64,000 nt of DNA, from the NCBI GenBank assembly GCA_023052935.1, contig CM041292.1, forward strand, positions 169,859,900 to 169,923,899, written 5' to 3'. The position numbers were made by a program, and so were the translations under genes. This document shows positions 1 through 10,751 of this stretch, piece by piece (position 1 is the stretch's first letter; each line of letters starts with the position of its first letter). The notes beneath the pieces were generated by a model, which made no database searches, was not told the DNA's origin, and saw only the letters and a program-made list of their open reading frames with translations. The DNA comes from Piezodorus guildinii. Its lineage: Eukaryota > Arthropoda > Insecta > Hemiptera > Pentatomidae.

Positions 1-420
1 CGGTCGGTTTCCTTGAAATGAACGTCCACTTCCATGTATTTTAAGATGAATGTGAAGTCTTAGTAAAAATCAAGGAATGCATAATACAATAATTTAGTTC
101 AATTTTTGTTAAGGCTAATCCATTTTAATGTTTTTGGGTTGAAAAAATATCTAGTGCACAGAATACCCAACTTTCACCTATCTCCGTTGTTAAAATCAGT
201 TTTAAAACTTCTAAATAAAGCTAGAGATAAACAAAGGCTAAAGAATCGCATTGAGTTTCGATGGAAACGTGTTTGAGATTAAAAAATATAACAGTATAAA
301 TTGTACAATAAGAACTTAAGTTTATGCCCTATTCGTCGGTTATCATTCCTTACTCAATTTTTTTCTAAATTTTTTAGCTTCTATGTTACTTTTTATACTA
401 TTAAAAAAAAAATTATTCAG
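1..420. other. AT-rich intergenic DNA
   Basis: I see no gene, RNA or recognisable repeat here. It is AT-rich, non-tandem sequence that ends at the 3'-truncated SINE-A copy. Confidence 0.6.
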
Positions 421-655
421 TGGGAGCCCTTTTTGGCAATTCAGGTTTAATTATTATAGGGGTCTTTAACGAGTAACACACGCTCGCATTATCGCTCAGG
501 CTCGGGATCACCTTTTAACGTTCCCTCCGAAGGACGGAATAACTAAAGATTTTTTACTTCCATTATAAAAATTCTAGGTCCAACTGCAGGTTTTAACCCG
601 GGACCTTGGGCATAGAAGGATGTTATGCTATCCAATATGCTACAAGTGACCATAT
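421..655 (-). mobile_element. SINE-A copy 1, tRNA-derived, 3'-truncated
   Basis: Read on the minus strand, this matches the SINE-A family also found near 25.7, 26.0, 42.7 and 48.5 kb. Shared blocks are the tRNA-like head (block beginning CTATGCCCAAG, then a B-box-like GGTTAAAACCTGCAG), the segment with TTCCGTCCTTCGGAGGGAAC, and ACTCGTTAAAGACCCC. The family's 3' tail (ACGTTAAATAAATAAAC) is missing, so this copy is truncated. Pol III transcription of the family is inferred from the A and B boxes seen in the better copies. Confidence 0.7.
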
Positions 656-794
656 ATTCTGCTATTTTCTCCTTAAGGAAATTATTAAATTCGTCCAACT
701 TGAATATTACCTGTTGTTTATCATTGCTAATAAGATGAAATGGTATAATGGATAATATTGAATTATAAAATATACTATCTATATATATATACCT

Positions 795-1740
795 CTTTTT
801 AATGAACACGATTATAACGAATACCCGTTTATAACGAACTATCGTTGCGGTCCCTTGGAAAATGAATAAAAAACTATGCTTTCTCCTCGTTTATAACGAA
901 ATATTCTCTTATAACGAATTAACGAACTACTTTTGTGGACTTCAGAATTTAATTTGTTCGGTTATTACAAATAATAAAGAAGATAAAAATTACGATACGT
1001 CTTAATTCCCTGTAAAGAGCGGCGCCTATCTGTCCAAATCCTTCTTACCTCTTATCTCTATTCAGCTGAATTCTGTGATTCAGTCTCTGACAGCTTATGG
1101 CTTCTAGAGTTTTTCTGTTTTTATTACTTGTTTAAATTCAAGTTTCCTACGAGGTCAAGTCAGTCTTGCTTTCCGTTCTAAGTGCGCTTCCGCTCCACAC
1201 AGTATGTCAAAGAGAAAATCCTTTGATTTAAATACAAGGTTGGTGATTCTTCAAGAAGTGGATAAAAAAATCGAGTCGAAATCGAAAATTAAGGGAAAAT
1301 ACGGGATATCATAATCTCCTCTATCAATGCTTATCGCTAAAATAGATAAAATCGATAAATCCGTTGCGTCTTCATCGGGATGTGCAAAAAAAAAAAAATT
1401 AATTACTTCAACTTTATATGGATTGCTGTGATTTTGACATTGTAAGTCCCTTTTTATGTTTTGTATTTTGAATGATGGTTTATGTTAATCTTAAAGTATT
1501 ATGTAAAATTTGAAATAAGATAGATATATGTACACAGTGCATAGTTTTAACTGCTTTTGTAGTTTCTAAATAAACATGTGCCTGAAAGCGAATGCTGTAT
1601 TAAAAACATTTATTTTTAACTACCTGAATCTCGTACATACAGTATGTTTTTCGGATATAAAGAATTATTTTATAACGAACCGAGAATTTGTTGGTCTCTT
1701 GGTGTTCGTTAAAACGAATATATATATATTTATTTATTTT
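795..1740 (+). mobile_element. Tigger/pogo-like DNA transposon remnant
   Basis: Both ends carry repeated TTATAACGAA-type motifs: several between 808 and 925, and again near 1672-1715, the latter inverted as TTCGTTAAAACGAA. Between them lies a short N-terminal transposase fragment (1204-1314). Terminal motifs of this kind flanking a CENP-B/psq-type N-terminus are typical of Tigger elements of the pogo group. The rest of the transposase is absent, so this is a decayed or non-autonomous copy. The exact ends are uncertain. Confidence 0.6.
1204..1314 (+). pseudogene. Tigger-like transposase N-terminal fragment
   Basis: The open frame begins MSKRKSFDLNTRLVILQEVD and stops after 36 residues. Reading past the stop gives PLSMLIAKIDKIDK, which resembles the 'STLSTILKNKDKI' stretch that follows in Tigger/jerky-type transposases. 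These proteins begin with a CENP-B-like helix-turn-helix that binds the transposon ends and continue into a DDE catalytic domain. Only the first part of the DNA-binding domain is here, with a stop and no catalytic region, so it is not functional. The family call rests on the N-terminal motif and on the TTATAACGAA ends around it. Confidence 0.65.
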
Positions 1741-1871
1741 TCTTTTTGTTTTTCAAATCCGTTCATTTATTTTATTAATTTATTTCTAAAACAATACATA
1801 CACTATACCATAAAATATATCATGACAGGAATACATAAAGTAGTCCTTTTGTCCTAGGGAATTTTAAGGTG

Positions 1872-1872
<1 letters not shown>

Positions 1873-1951
<79 letters not shown>
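1873..1951. repeat. (TA)n dinucleotide tract
   Basis: About 78 bp of uninterrupted TA. The methionine-isoleucine-tyrosine open frame through it is a translation artefact. Confidence 0.95.
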
Positions 1952-1952
<1 letters not shown>

Positions 1953-2179
1953 TACAAGATGCATGTGCTTGTAGCTTTACGACTTTTGCCAATGGGGAGG
2001 AACTATTCTATTAGCTGTCATAAAAAATATTCTAGATTGGGCTACTTTTAATGATTCAAGATAAAGTAGTATATGTAGATAAATCTTATCTAGAAGCTAA
2101 AGATTTCTCGGATAAGAATTTAAAAATTAAAACAATAAAATAATAAAATTTTATGTATAGGTTTTTATTGCTCAATTAA

Positions 2180-2383
2180 AATTGTGACGTAGATAACCCA
2201 TGGCATAAGCGTTTATATATTGATCCCCAATCGAATTATTTTCGCCACCTCAACTATACGGGGGACGCCAAAGTGCTAAGTGTGTGCTTCAACTGGCTTT
2301 ATACTTCGAACGGGGACTTTGCCGGAGGAAACTTTTTGGCTCTTTCCTGTTTGTTACTTCAGGGACAACAAATCGATTTTTAG
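2180..2383 (+). other. orphan exon-like open frame, unknown
   Basis: A 67-codon frame without ATG runs from just after a stop at 2177 to a TAG at 2381. It reads through a patch clearly richer in G+C than its surroundings and contains segments such as DNPWHKRLYIDPQSNYFRHL and NWLYTSNGDFAGG. I do not recognise the protein. It could be an exon fragment, a transposon coding remnant or chance. On the opposite strand the patch has a TATAAAGCC motif, so a decayed promoter or LTR is an alternative. Confidence 0.22.
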
Positions 2384-2389
2384 CTCAAA

Positions 2390-4120
2390 CGAAAACATAA
2401 AAATAACATGACTGAATGGATCTTAGGGAATCTTTCCTGATGATTGATTATTTCATATATTCTAATATTAAATAATAATTATTTTGCCTTGTTTGAAGAC
2501 TAATGTGTTGTGACCGCGAGTAGTATTTCTTGCGGATTCATCAAAGGTAATAAAATTTGTTAGTATTCAGTAAAGATGATAGTTAAACATTTTATATGTC
2601 TTTCGCTGTGCTAAAGGATCAAGTTTATTTTAATCCCCTTTGCAGGAAAGACTTGGCATCTAAATACAAAAATAAATAAATCTACTATAAATTAAAATTT
2701 TTTGACGTTTTCAGACATTGAAAACGACTTTTTTAATCTCAGTGTTATTTTATTTATAAACTTCTAGTGAATCGTATAAGAGAAAACCTGATGGTTTTTA
2801 TTTTTATTTCTTATTATACCCATCTTATCCAAGGTCAGCAAATAAGACCTCTGAATGCCACACAATTTCCATTATTTTTTTTTAAATTTTATACTATTAT
2901 ATTCTCAAAAATTATGAATATATGAAGGGGGAAATGCTTCATTCAAAACTAAAATAACTCTCCCCAAATATATTGGTTTGCTCCATAGACTAATCAATAC
3001 TTGCAAGACATATTCTATTTCTAACATTTTAGCTAGTCATGATTATTGATAATTCTATTTATTCACTAGCATAAGGACTAAACTATAAAATTCTCTTTTA
3101 TTTTACTTTAACAGTGTATATATACTGCAAAAAAAAAATTACTATTTTAATTTTTTTAGAATTTTTAACTATCTGTCACAAATGCTTGTTAACAATTTTA
3201 CTTGAAATGATTTTGGCCGAAAATGTCATCCTGAACTTCTTTAGAATTATTCATCACCACATCTATAGTCAGCCGTGTTCCAATTCATTTTTATTTATTT
3301 CTTTATCTTTTTGTGAGGAATGTAATTACATATGAAATAAATATTAAATAACCATAAAGAAGGATGAAGAGTGATCATTTCATCAATTTAGAATTACGAT
3401 TAAAATAATTGTTAATCAATAATAATAATAATTGTTTTTAAAATAAAATATGAGGAGAAAAGAATAAATGTTGTAATATTCATCTAATTTAGTATGCTAT
3501 GTATAAAAAAGCAGCACACTGTATTTGGGTAGCATGATGTTCTCTCTTATTTAATGAGTTGGATATAACATAACCTCTAAATGAAAATAAAAAATTATAT
3601 ATAGAAAATGACCTAGGATCCTAGATACAATTGGTTTATAAGAAGTAATTATTAAAACATCCCATAGTTCATAGGAATGGTTATTTTAAAAATATCTCAT
3701 TAATTCTTCATAAACGCAGACTATGGCCAGATATATATCATCTGAGGACAGTGAACCTTTGATCATTCGGTAATTATAGTTCCCAAAATAATTTGTACAC
3801 GTCCTTATCAAGAGCGTAGGAAATGCTATGGCTCATGGGCCGCAATTATCTTCCGACCGATATTGTCTTTGATAACAATTCTCCTCACATAATATTCACG
3901 GCCACTCATTATTTATGACAAATAAAATTACGGTGCGATCACGTCTTGTATTGTGTAATGAAACGTAGTAAGGAAATCTTTTAATCCTTTGTTTTCATCA
4001 TGCATCGTTTGTTGTGTTCGATGTTGGAAACTTAGCCGGTGAATCACGCTACTTTTCAATGGTATTCATTGTATAAGATAAGGTGTTCTCGCTTTTATCG
4101 CTGATTTTTTAAAAGGTTTT
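2390..4120. other. AT-rich intergenic DNA
   Basis: No gene recognised. The part at about 3720-4110 is of higher complexity and less AT-rich than its surroundings, but shows no open frame or known repeat. It could be regulatory or an old, unrecognised repeat. Confidence 0.5.
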
Positions 4121-4413
4121 CTTATTACTTTCATTTGCCTATATATGAAATATATAGTAAGGGAAAGTATTGCGATCGTGTCCAAATAACCAAGTCCCGC
4201 AAAAATGTCTGTGTGTGTGGTAAGTCTATCTCGAAAACTATATCTTGTTTTCTATAACTACCACATAACTGAAATTTCATATTTTAGGAGCGTATATGCC
4301 TGATACGTTACAGCAACTTTTTCATAAAAATCGGTCAACCAGATAAGACACTTTAAAAATGCATTTGGCACATTCTTACGATTTTCTCAAAAACGGCTCT
4401 AACGATTGTGATT

Positions 4414-5397
4414 TTTAGGAATTAATTTATTATTATTATTTATTTGACAACAAGTAATATACAAATGCCTTTAGGCATATATTGTAACACTGATGACCAT
4501 TACGAAAAACCTTCTTCATGATTCTTATGAATTCGTGAGCGAAGGCACTCCTTGGCGTGGAAGATCTGCTAAAGAAGTAGGTCTCTGCTCCAGAGGCGTT
4601 TCAGTCTCCTAGGTGGGTTTTGTGGTAGTGTATCCGTCAGTAATGTTTGTAACAGTAGATTTGGATGTCCAGCGAGTGAGTCGTGAAAATGTTTATAATA
4701 TTTTTTAATGATATCCGTTACGATTGGTATGTTGAGGTCTTTGTGTAATGATTGGTTACGTAAAAAGGACAGTGAGTGATGAAGTGGAGGAATTTAGATT
4801 GAAAGATTTTAATTGTCTGCAAGTGTGATTTTTTGCATTAGCCCCACACCTGAGTACCGTACGTCCATATAGGTTTAAGTAACATGTTGTATATAATGAT
4901 TTTGTTGCTTAGTGATAGTTTGTTTTTATGGTGAAGAAGTCGTCTAAGTATTGATAGTCGATGATTCAGTCTTTTTTTTTAAGGTAGTTACGTGTGATTT
5001 CCATGTCAGGCGTCTATCCATTGTGAGTCCTAAGTATTTTGTTTCTGTTTCTTTGGGTAACTGAGCGTTATAAAGTGTTAGTGGAGGACAATCAGAATGC
5101 CTCAGCGTGAATGTTACTTGACTTGATTTCTGTATGTTTATTTTAATACGCCATTTATCAAGCCAATCTTGAAGTAAATTTAAGTAAGTTTGAACACTGT
5201 GTGAGGCTATGGTCGGATCAGTACTTGTTGAGAGTATCACGGTGTCCTCTGCGTATGTTGCAAGTAATGTGTCGGGCGTTTGTGGTATGTCAGAAGTGTA
5301 TATAGTTTACAGAACTGGACCCAAAATGCTGCCTTGCGGAACTCCCGCACCAACTTGACAGTAGTCGGAATGTTTACCATCTTGGTCGACTACAAAA
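4414..5397 (-). pseudogene. Jockey-like LINE, 5'-truncated, nested in R1
   Basis: Minus-strand translation gives reverse transcriptase palm motifs in order: VPQGSILGPVL, then TYAEDT in place of the usual YADD box, then a frame at 4944-5240 with WRIKINIQKS and TKYLGLTMDRRLTWKSH. This order is typical of Jockey-clade reverse transcriptases, which copy LINE RNA into a nicked genomic target. A stop follows VPQGSILGPVL and the catalytic box is altered, so the copy is dead. The 3' end is an A/T-rich (TAA)n tail next to 4414. The insertion is flanked by AACGATTGTGATT at 4401-4413 and 5398-5410. The 5' half of the element is missing, as is usual after incomplete reverse transcription. Confidence 0.85.
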
Positions 5398-5533
5398 AAC
5401 GATTGTGATTAAACTCATTATATCGATCTAATTTGTAATGGCTTTAATATGATGTGGATTTTTTTCTGATTGAAACAGTTTGACTGGTCTTAATGTTTTT
5501 ATTTTCTTCCTTCAAGTACGTTTAATTTTGTAG

Positions 5534-5901
5534 CACCTTGGACCACATCATGCAGGAAAAGTAGTAAGGAAGAGGTAGTGCTAGCAGGGCTGAGGATAGG
5601 ACATATAGCCTTTACGCACGGGTATTTAATGAGAGCCCTGGATCCGCCATTATGTGACACATGTAAAACAACACTGACCATAAAACACATTGTTACATCA
5701 TGCACACTGTACACTGTCAACAGAACAAGACATAACATACCTCCAAACTTAAAAGAAGCACTAAGAAATGATGAGGACACAATTTTAAGACTTTTTTAGA
5801 GACATTGGCCTGTTAAACTCAATATAAAGCTTGTGAATCAAGACCCGCTAATGACCCGAAAGAGTAGGTGCGGAATAACAAATAAATAAATAATTAAATA
5901 A
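5534..5901 (+). pseudogene. 3' end of a second LINE family, C-terminal zinc knuckle
   Basis: The frame reads LAGLRIGHIAFTHGYLMRAL, then CDTC, then IKHIVTSC, i.e. a C-x2-C-x8-H-x4-C knuckle, and stops at 5799. This is the usual C-terminus of LINEs whose polyprotein ends with RNase H and a zinc knuckle (I and Jockey-related groups). The 3' tail is (AAATA)n. Flanking AATTTTGTAG copies at 5524-5533 and 5902-5911 give a 10-bp target duplication. Endonuclease, reverse transcriptase and RNase H are absent. The plus-strand fragment at 59653-60522 belongs to the same type. Confidence 0.75.
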
Positions 5902-6289
5902 AATTTTGTAGATACATAAAATTAAGCATATCATGTTATTAACATTGCTAAAAAAGGATGAATATGCATGCAAGTTGAACGAATTTGATATCCAACTAAA
6001 AGAGAATTTTATAATATACCATTTGAAATATGTTAGAAAAAATATTATCTTATATACAAAGTTGTTGAAGTTAATGTAAAGCGACGAATAGAGCCTAAAC
6101 CTAAGTGATTATTGTACATAATTTTAAATTGTTATATTATTTAATCTAAAACATTTAACGAAACTGTTATAATTATTTAAACTTTTTTCATGTTTTACCC
6201 CTTTTTGCAGTTCTTAAGTTGATTTTATCAACTTTTAGGTTAGAGTCGTGTGTTGCCCACACCAGATTTTTTTTTTTTTTTTTTACGAA

Positions 6290-6960
6290 TTGGTTTTGTG
6301 TGCTTTACGTTTGGAATGTGATGCAGCGATAGAACGGCCAGATATTGAGAATTCAACAGCTCAACTAGATTCTTTCCCATGATGTTCAAATATCACTATT
6401 CGGCTACGTGCCCTGTGTACCGGTCTTTCGGACCCTGGCTGAATATAAAGTTAACTAATCAATTCAAAGAATTCTATTAATTACACTTTTACAGTCACAC
6501 ATTACAGTGCCGTCGTCCCCCAGAGTTAATAGAATACAGATCGCGGGTACACAGCACATCATAGTGTGCCCCGTGTGAGAAATCGCTTCCCGACCCAGAA
6601 GCCGGGAGTGAAATTAATGATAAACGTAGGTCCTTGGGAGACGGATTGTATGTTTCTTCCCATCAGTGGTGAATTACCATCATTATTGAAGTGGATGTGC
6701 GATAAGATCTGTTGAGAGAAGCCAAGGAAGAACTAGTGAGATTTACTGTTGGCAATTACAGTGCATTAAGATAAGGACTATTGCTTCAGTAGGGCCTACG
6801 AGATTGTACGTGGTACCTCCACTACGAGTACCTGGAGGAAGTGTACTATCCTACGCGTACCATCTGCTAAAGTACCATTATCAAGCGTTCTATTATAATA
6901 AAAGATTTCAGTATACATAAACACAATTTTAAAAATAATCTTTTATTTTATTTTATTATT
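6290..6960. other. moderately complex non-repetitive segment, no gene recognised
   Basis: Between about 6320 and 6880 the sequence is less AT-rich than its neighbours and includes GTACC-rich patches (6810-6870). No long open frame or match to the window's repeat families is visible. A UTR, a regulatory region or an old repeat are all possible. Confidence 0.35.
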
Positions 6961-6977
6961 ATTATTTTTTTTTTAAA

Positions 6978-7217
6978 TTATAGATGGAATAATCAGGATC
7001 AGTCTTTTTCTAAATATTTTAATTTTGCCGGCGTTTCGGCTCAAGCTTATGAGCCATCATCAGGGCATTACTGAGCCATGTCCTAACTAGCATAATGTCC
7101 AGTTTATGCTTGAACATGTCTCAGTAATGCCCTGATGATGGCTCATAAGCTTCAGCCGAAACGTCGGCAAATTTAAATTATAAGAAAAATACTGACTCCT
7201 TATTATTCCACCTATAA
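6978..7217. repeat. 240-bp palindrome (snap-back element)
   Basis: Two arms of about 105 bp are near-perfect reverse complements around a short centre near 7098. The left arm includes GGCGTTTCGGCTCAAGCTTA and ATGAGCCATCATCAGGGCAT. The right arm returns through GCCCTGATGATGGCTCATAA and GCCGAAACGTCGGC to TTATTCCACCTATAA. The structure is that of a foldback or MITE-like element. No coding sequence lies inside. A related CGTTTCGG...CCATCATCAGG block occurs at 52128-52156. Confidence 0.9.
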
Positions 7218-7224
7218 TACTTTA

Positions 7225-7910
7225 CATTATATATTAATATTTTTATTAAAATTTACAACTGTATATTATAATACAACAAGTAAATATGCTGGTCAATGGT
7301 AAACTACTTGAAGAGAAACTGCCCATTGGCAGCACTCGATAAGTCAATCTGAACACGAAGGCTATATTCTTTTCAGACGCCTCGGACGTATATCAGGAAT
7401 CGAAAAGGAAGCTAGAATAGAAACTAGTGGATTTGAGTGGGAATGGAGTTTTTCTTGGAAAGATTCATACCTGTTTCGGGCGAAAACAGTTACATGGAGA
7501 ACATTAAGGTCTTTGAGGATGAGTTTATTCGCGACAAAGTAAGGAGCGTTGAGGAGTTTACGAAGGATTTTGGATTATAAGGATTGGATACGAGAGGAAT
7601 TCGATGGTTTGGTAGAGCCCCATAGCTCAACTCCGTAAGTCCAGATATGCCTTATAACATTCATGTGGATGAGCATTTAGTAGTTAAGAGGAAGCTAGTA
7701 GTAGTTTGACCGTTTGTCTAATGAGTGTTGAAGTAGTCGAAAACGGCGAGCGGTTTCTTGTCATTTATTCTTGTATGAGGATTCCAAGTTAGACGTTTGT
7801 CAAGATGGAATCCTAGGTATCGGATCTGTTCAACAGGGACTAGTTGAGTGTTGGCAGGAAGTCATAGGTTTACGATTAAGGGTAAAGGTTATTTGATGGG
7901 ATTTGTTTTT
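7225..7910 (-). pseudogene. Jockey-like LINE (J family) 3' fragment
   Basis: On the minus strand this matches the 3' part of the J-family LINE at 43948-45252: the DKR-LTWNPHT region, the 'WTYGVELWGS' region, the C-terminal PRRLKRR-type end, and a 3' UTR with GAGTGCTGCCAATGGGCAGT. The frames are broken. A TTTTATTAAAATTTACAAC end adjoins the palindrome at 6978-7217. The 5' part is missing. Confidence 0.8.
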
Positions 7911-8314
7911 TATATTTTAAGTCTTATTATTATGTGTAAATAAGCGGTCAGTTTGATATGTGGAAATGAGTCTGGTTATTGTATACAGAAATATCTTAGT
8001 ATATTTCTGCGCCATTTATGAGTGGTTAAAATTGTAATGAGGAAAGTAGTACTTGAATAATAAAAAAATCATAAAATCATAAGATTTCTGTTAAATTGTT
8101 AAAAATTACTAAAGGATTCTTTTCAATTACTAAACGGTTGTAAAGTTTGAGTTTACCTCTTAAACTTTAAATTGTAATCTAACGGTTTGTTAAACATTTT
8201 ATTATTATTTATAATTTAATTAATGGTGCAAGGCGAATTTTAGCATTATTTTTCTTTATTAAAAAATAAACAAAAAACAACTAAATAATAAAAAAAAAAA
8301 ATTATTACTGAGAG
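7911..8314. other. AT-rich intergenic DNA
   Basis: Nothing recognised apart from possible decayed extension of the neighbouring LINE. Confidence 0.5.
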
Positions 8315-8870
8315 AGAATATTTAATTGCTAACAAAATTAAAATAAATATACAAATTTGATTAATGAATTATTATCATTAAATTGAGCTGTTGAAAATTT
8401 TTTAAAATATATATTAACAGTAGAATAGTAAAAAATTATTTTTCTTTAGGAATTACCCCATACAATAGAGCCTGGCTTGGGTATATACGTTAAATTTTCT
8501 AATTTTTGAAGATATATCGAAAAAAGTAAATATACGGTATTTTTTCAATAGCATAGAGATAAAATAATAAAAAATCTAGATCGGTTAAAGAATTTGCAAA
8601 TACTATTACAAATACTCATAAAAATGAGTGGGACCAATAAAGAATTAATTAAATTGAATTTCTATATAAGCATATATAAGTGTTTTATTAAAAATATCTA
8701 TTATATTATTATCTAAAACAATCAGTTCGTTTTATCAGCTTTTCATCACTATTTTTTAACTTTTACAAGATTTTGTATGAGATAATATTTTTACTAAAAT
8801 CGTTTGCTTTCAAATAATATGCTATATGCTGCTGTATATTACATATGCAGAATTAGTTACAAATCGTATA
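8315..8870 (-). repeat. R-family 3' part plus flank, inverted copy of 11400-11866
   Basis: Read on the minus strand, 8870-8600 carries the R-family 3' region (ATCATTAGTT-type and TAAAACACTT blocks). This is followed by a segment (8580-8315) that also follows R3 at 11653-11866: both share ATTGAAAAAATAC, CGATATATCT, the AAGCCA-GC block and TTTTGTTAGCAATTA. The two copies are inverted and about 2.6 kb apart. Confidence 0.65.
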
Positions 8871-9119
8871 TAAATTGAAAAATTCTTATAGTTTCTAATA
8901 TTGTTTAATGGGATCTCCTCGAACATGATGTAATGGCCGAAACGATTGAATAAAAAAATATGTGGAGTGAAAATGGATAAAATTATTTACATAATTAATT
9001 AAGTCGCATAGAAAAGTTAAAATATATCAAAACATATACAGTAGAAGTTACTTCATTTTAAAAATAATTAATTTAATATAAAAAGAATTAAAATATTGGT
9101 TTTCGCCATGTTAGAACAT

Positions 9120-9420
9120 TTAAGGGAGGTTGAAAATAGGGTTTGCCTCTAGGTATTAGATACGGTCAGTAACGAGGTTTAGGACTTCATAGATTCTTCT
9201 ATTTTTGGAAGGTCACTATGTGGGCATGGATTGTCCTTTACATCATGTGGAACAGAAAAAAAAAAAAAATTCTTCTTTACCAAAACTAAAAATACCTGGT
9301 CATATTAAAATTGTACGTCATTTTTGCATGATCTTTACGAGAGACCGTAAATAAAATTAAATTCATAACAATCATTATTGTATTATCCATCAATTTGTAA
9401 AAATACTATTATTATTACTG
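9120..9420. other. AT-rich intergenic DNA
   Basis: No gene or known repeat seen. Confidence 0.5.
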
Positions 9421-9435
9421 ATATTATTTTTGCTT

Positions 9436-10182
9436 ATAATATAGAATAGAATAGAATAGAAAAAAAATTTTATTCTGTGACTAGGTCCCCTAAGAATAAC
9501 AGGTTTGAACAGTATATGGAAATATACATGTCTGGCCAACAGACAGAAGGAACATAATCAATAAATAATTACAATTATGGGTTAATATATGTGTGCATAT
9601 TATAAACGCATATGCACACATATATCCAAAAAAATAAATACAATGATAAAATTAAAATAAAAACAATTCTTAGAAAGTATTTTGTTGAACGGAATTAAAA
9701 ATTAATTAGTAGATAACAGCATTTAAATATAGACAATGAACAAAATTATTCTTCATTCAAAGTGTGATGTCAGAAATAAAAATGTTACAGTTTCTGAGCG
9801 TCTTTTTGGGATAATAAAAGGTATTGGAAAAGTTGGGATTTGAATGAGGAGAGGGAAGCAGCATGGCGAATATGAGTAGGTAGAGAATTCCAGAAATTAG
9901 AGGAGCGGACAAGGAAGGAATTATCAAATGTTTTAGTCCTATAGATAGGCAAATAAAGGTCGGAATGGCGCGATCTTGTTTCAAGTGAGTGGACTGAGGA
10001 TTTAAATTGTAGGAGACTGTGGATGTATGGAGGGTGTTGAGAGTTAATGATTTGGTAAAGGTATGATCCTAGGAAATATTGTCTGCGGATTGGGGGGAGG
10101 ATCCACTTTAACTCACCGTAAAAATGGGTCACATGAGACCTCTTCGGAGTACTGAGGACAAATCTTAAAAATATGTTCATGA
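9436..10182 (-). pseudogene. CR1/L2-like LINE C-terminal fragment and 3' UTR
   Basis: The minus-strand frame at 9785-10180 (131 codons) contains RSRHSDLYLPIYRTKTFDNS followed by FLVRSSNFWNSLPTHIRHAA and SLSSFKSQLFQYLL. This 'R-H-x-L-x-x-P...F-x-x-W-N-x-L-P...S-x-x-x-F-K' pattern is the usual C-terminus of CR1/L2-like and related LINE polyproteins. The region after it (9785 down to about 9462) is 3' UTR, ending in CAGAATAAAATTTTT and a (TTCTA)n run. A short palindrome with GTGTGCATAT arms sits at 9589-9627. The catalytic domains are missing (5' truncation near 10182). A similar 3' tail lies at 30830-30935. Confidence 0.75.
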
Positions 10183-10184
10183 TT

Positions 10185-10750
10185 ATATTATTAAACCTGA
10201 AATACTTTCATAAACTTAAGATTTGTTCATATTTAATGCTAAATTCCCAGTTACAAACAGCTAAAAAAAATAAATAGTCAATACTATACTACACAATTAC
10301 AAAATATTAAAAAATAAAACAACATATTCTTATGTTATTTAGGTTTATATGAAATCCATCACTCGGCTTACTTTTCAATGATTTCTTTTTTATTTATTTT
10401 TGTACATTCTATTGGTTTTATATTAAAAACTTTCTACTTTTTAAAAACTGCATAAGATAAAATTTACCTTTGACTCTCTCGTGATAATCAATACTTGGAA
10501 AACAACATACTATAACATATAATATACTCTAAATTTCTTAGTCTTGTGGCTGATTGTAAAATTATTGTTAATAAAAAATCAAATTCATTCTCATATGTGA
10601 ATTTAAAAAAATAATATTATACGTATGATACTGTAAAGTGAGCCATCATGTATTTTGATTAAACGAGATTAATAAAATTTACTTGGGTAGAATATCTAAA
10701 TCTCTTTTAGCAGACACGACAAACATTGAAAATGAATGCGCATAACACAT
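10185..10750. other. AT-rich intergenic DNA
   Basis: No gene or repeat recognised. Confidence 0.5.
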
Positions 10751-10751
10751 T

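Larger units (their letters stand above)
4125..6285 (+). mobile_element. R-family repeat copy R1, split by two LINEs
   Basis: The copy starts with the family's TTACTTTCA end and the AAATATATAGTAAGGGAAAG stem region, and ends near GTCGTGTGTTGCCCACACCA. It is in three pieces: 4125-4413, 5398-5533 and 5902-6285. These are separated by a minus-strand LINE flanked by a 13-bp duplication and a plus-strand LINE flanked by a 10-bp duplication. Removing both insertions restores the order seen in the uninterrupted copy at 49380-50306. A block of the family's 5' part (between GCGATCGTG and TCCAAATAACC) is deleted. Confidence 0.8.

Noticed and set aside
1869..2051. IYIYIY-type frames at TA tracts (also 21080, 26759, 43501, 60719)
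   Set aside because: Pure translation of (TA)n microsatellites.
9757..9984. 75-codon minus-strand frame
   Set aside because: Overlaps the CR1/L2-like C-terminal frame in another phase.
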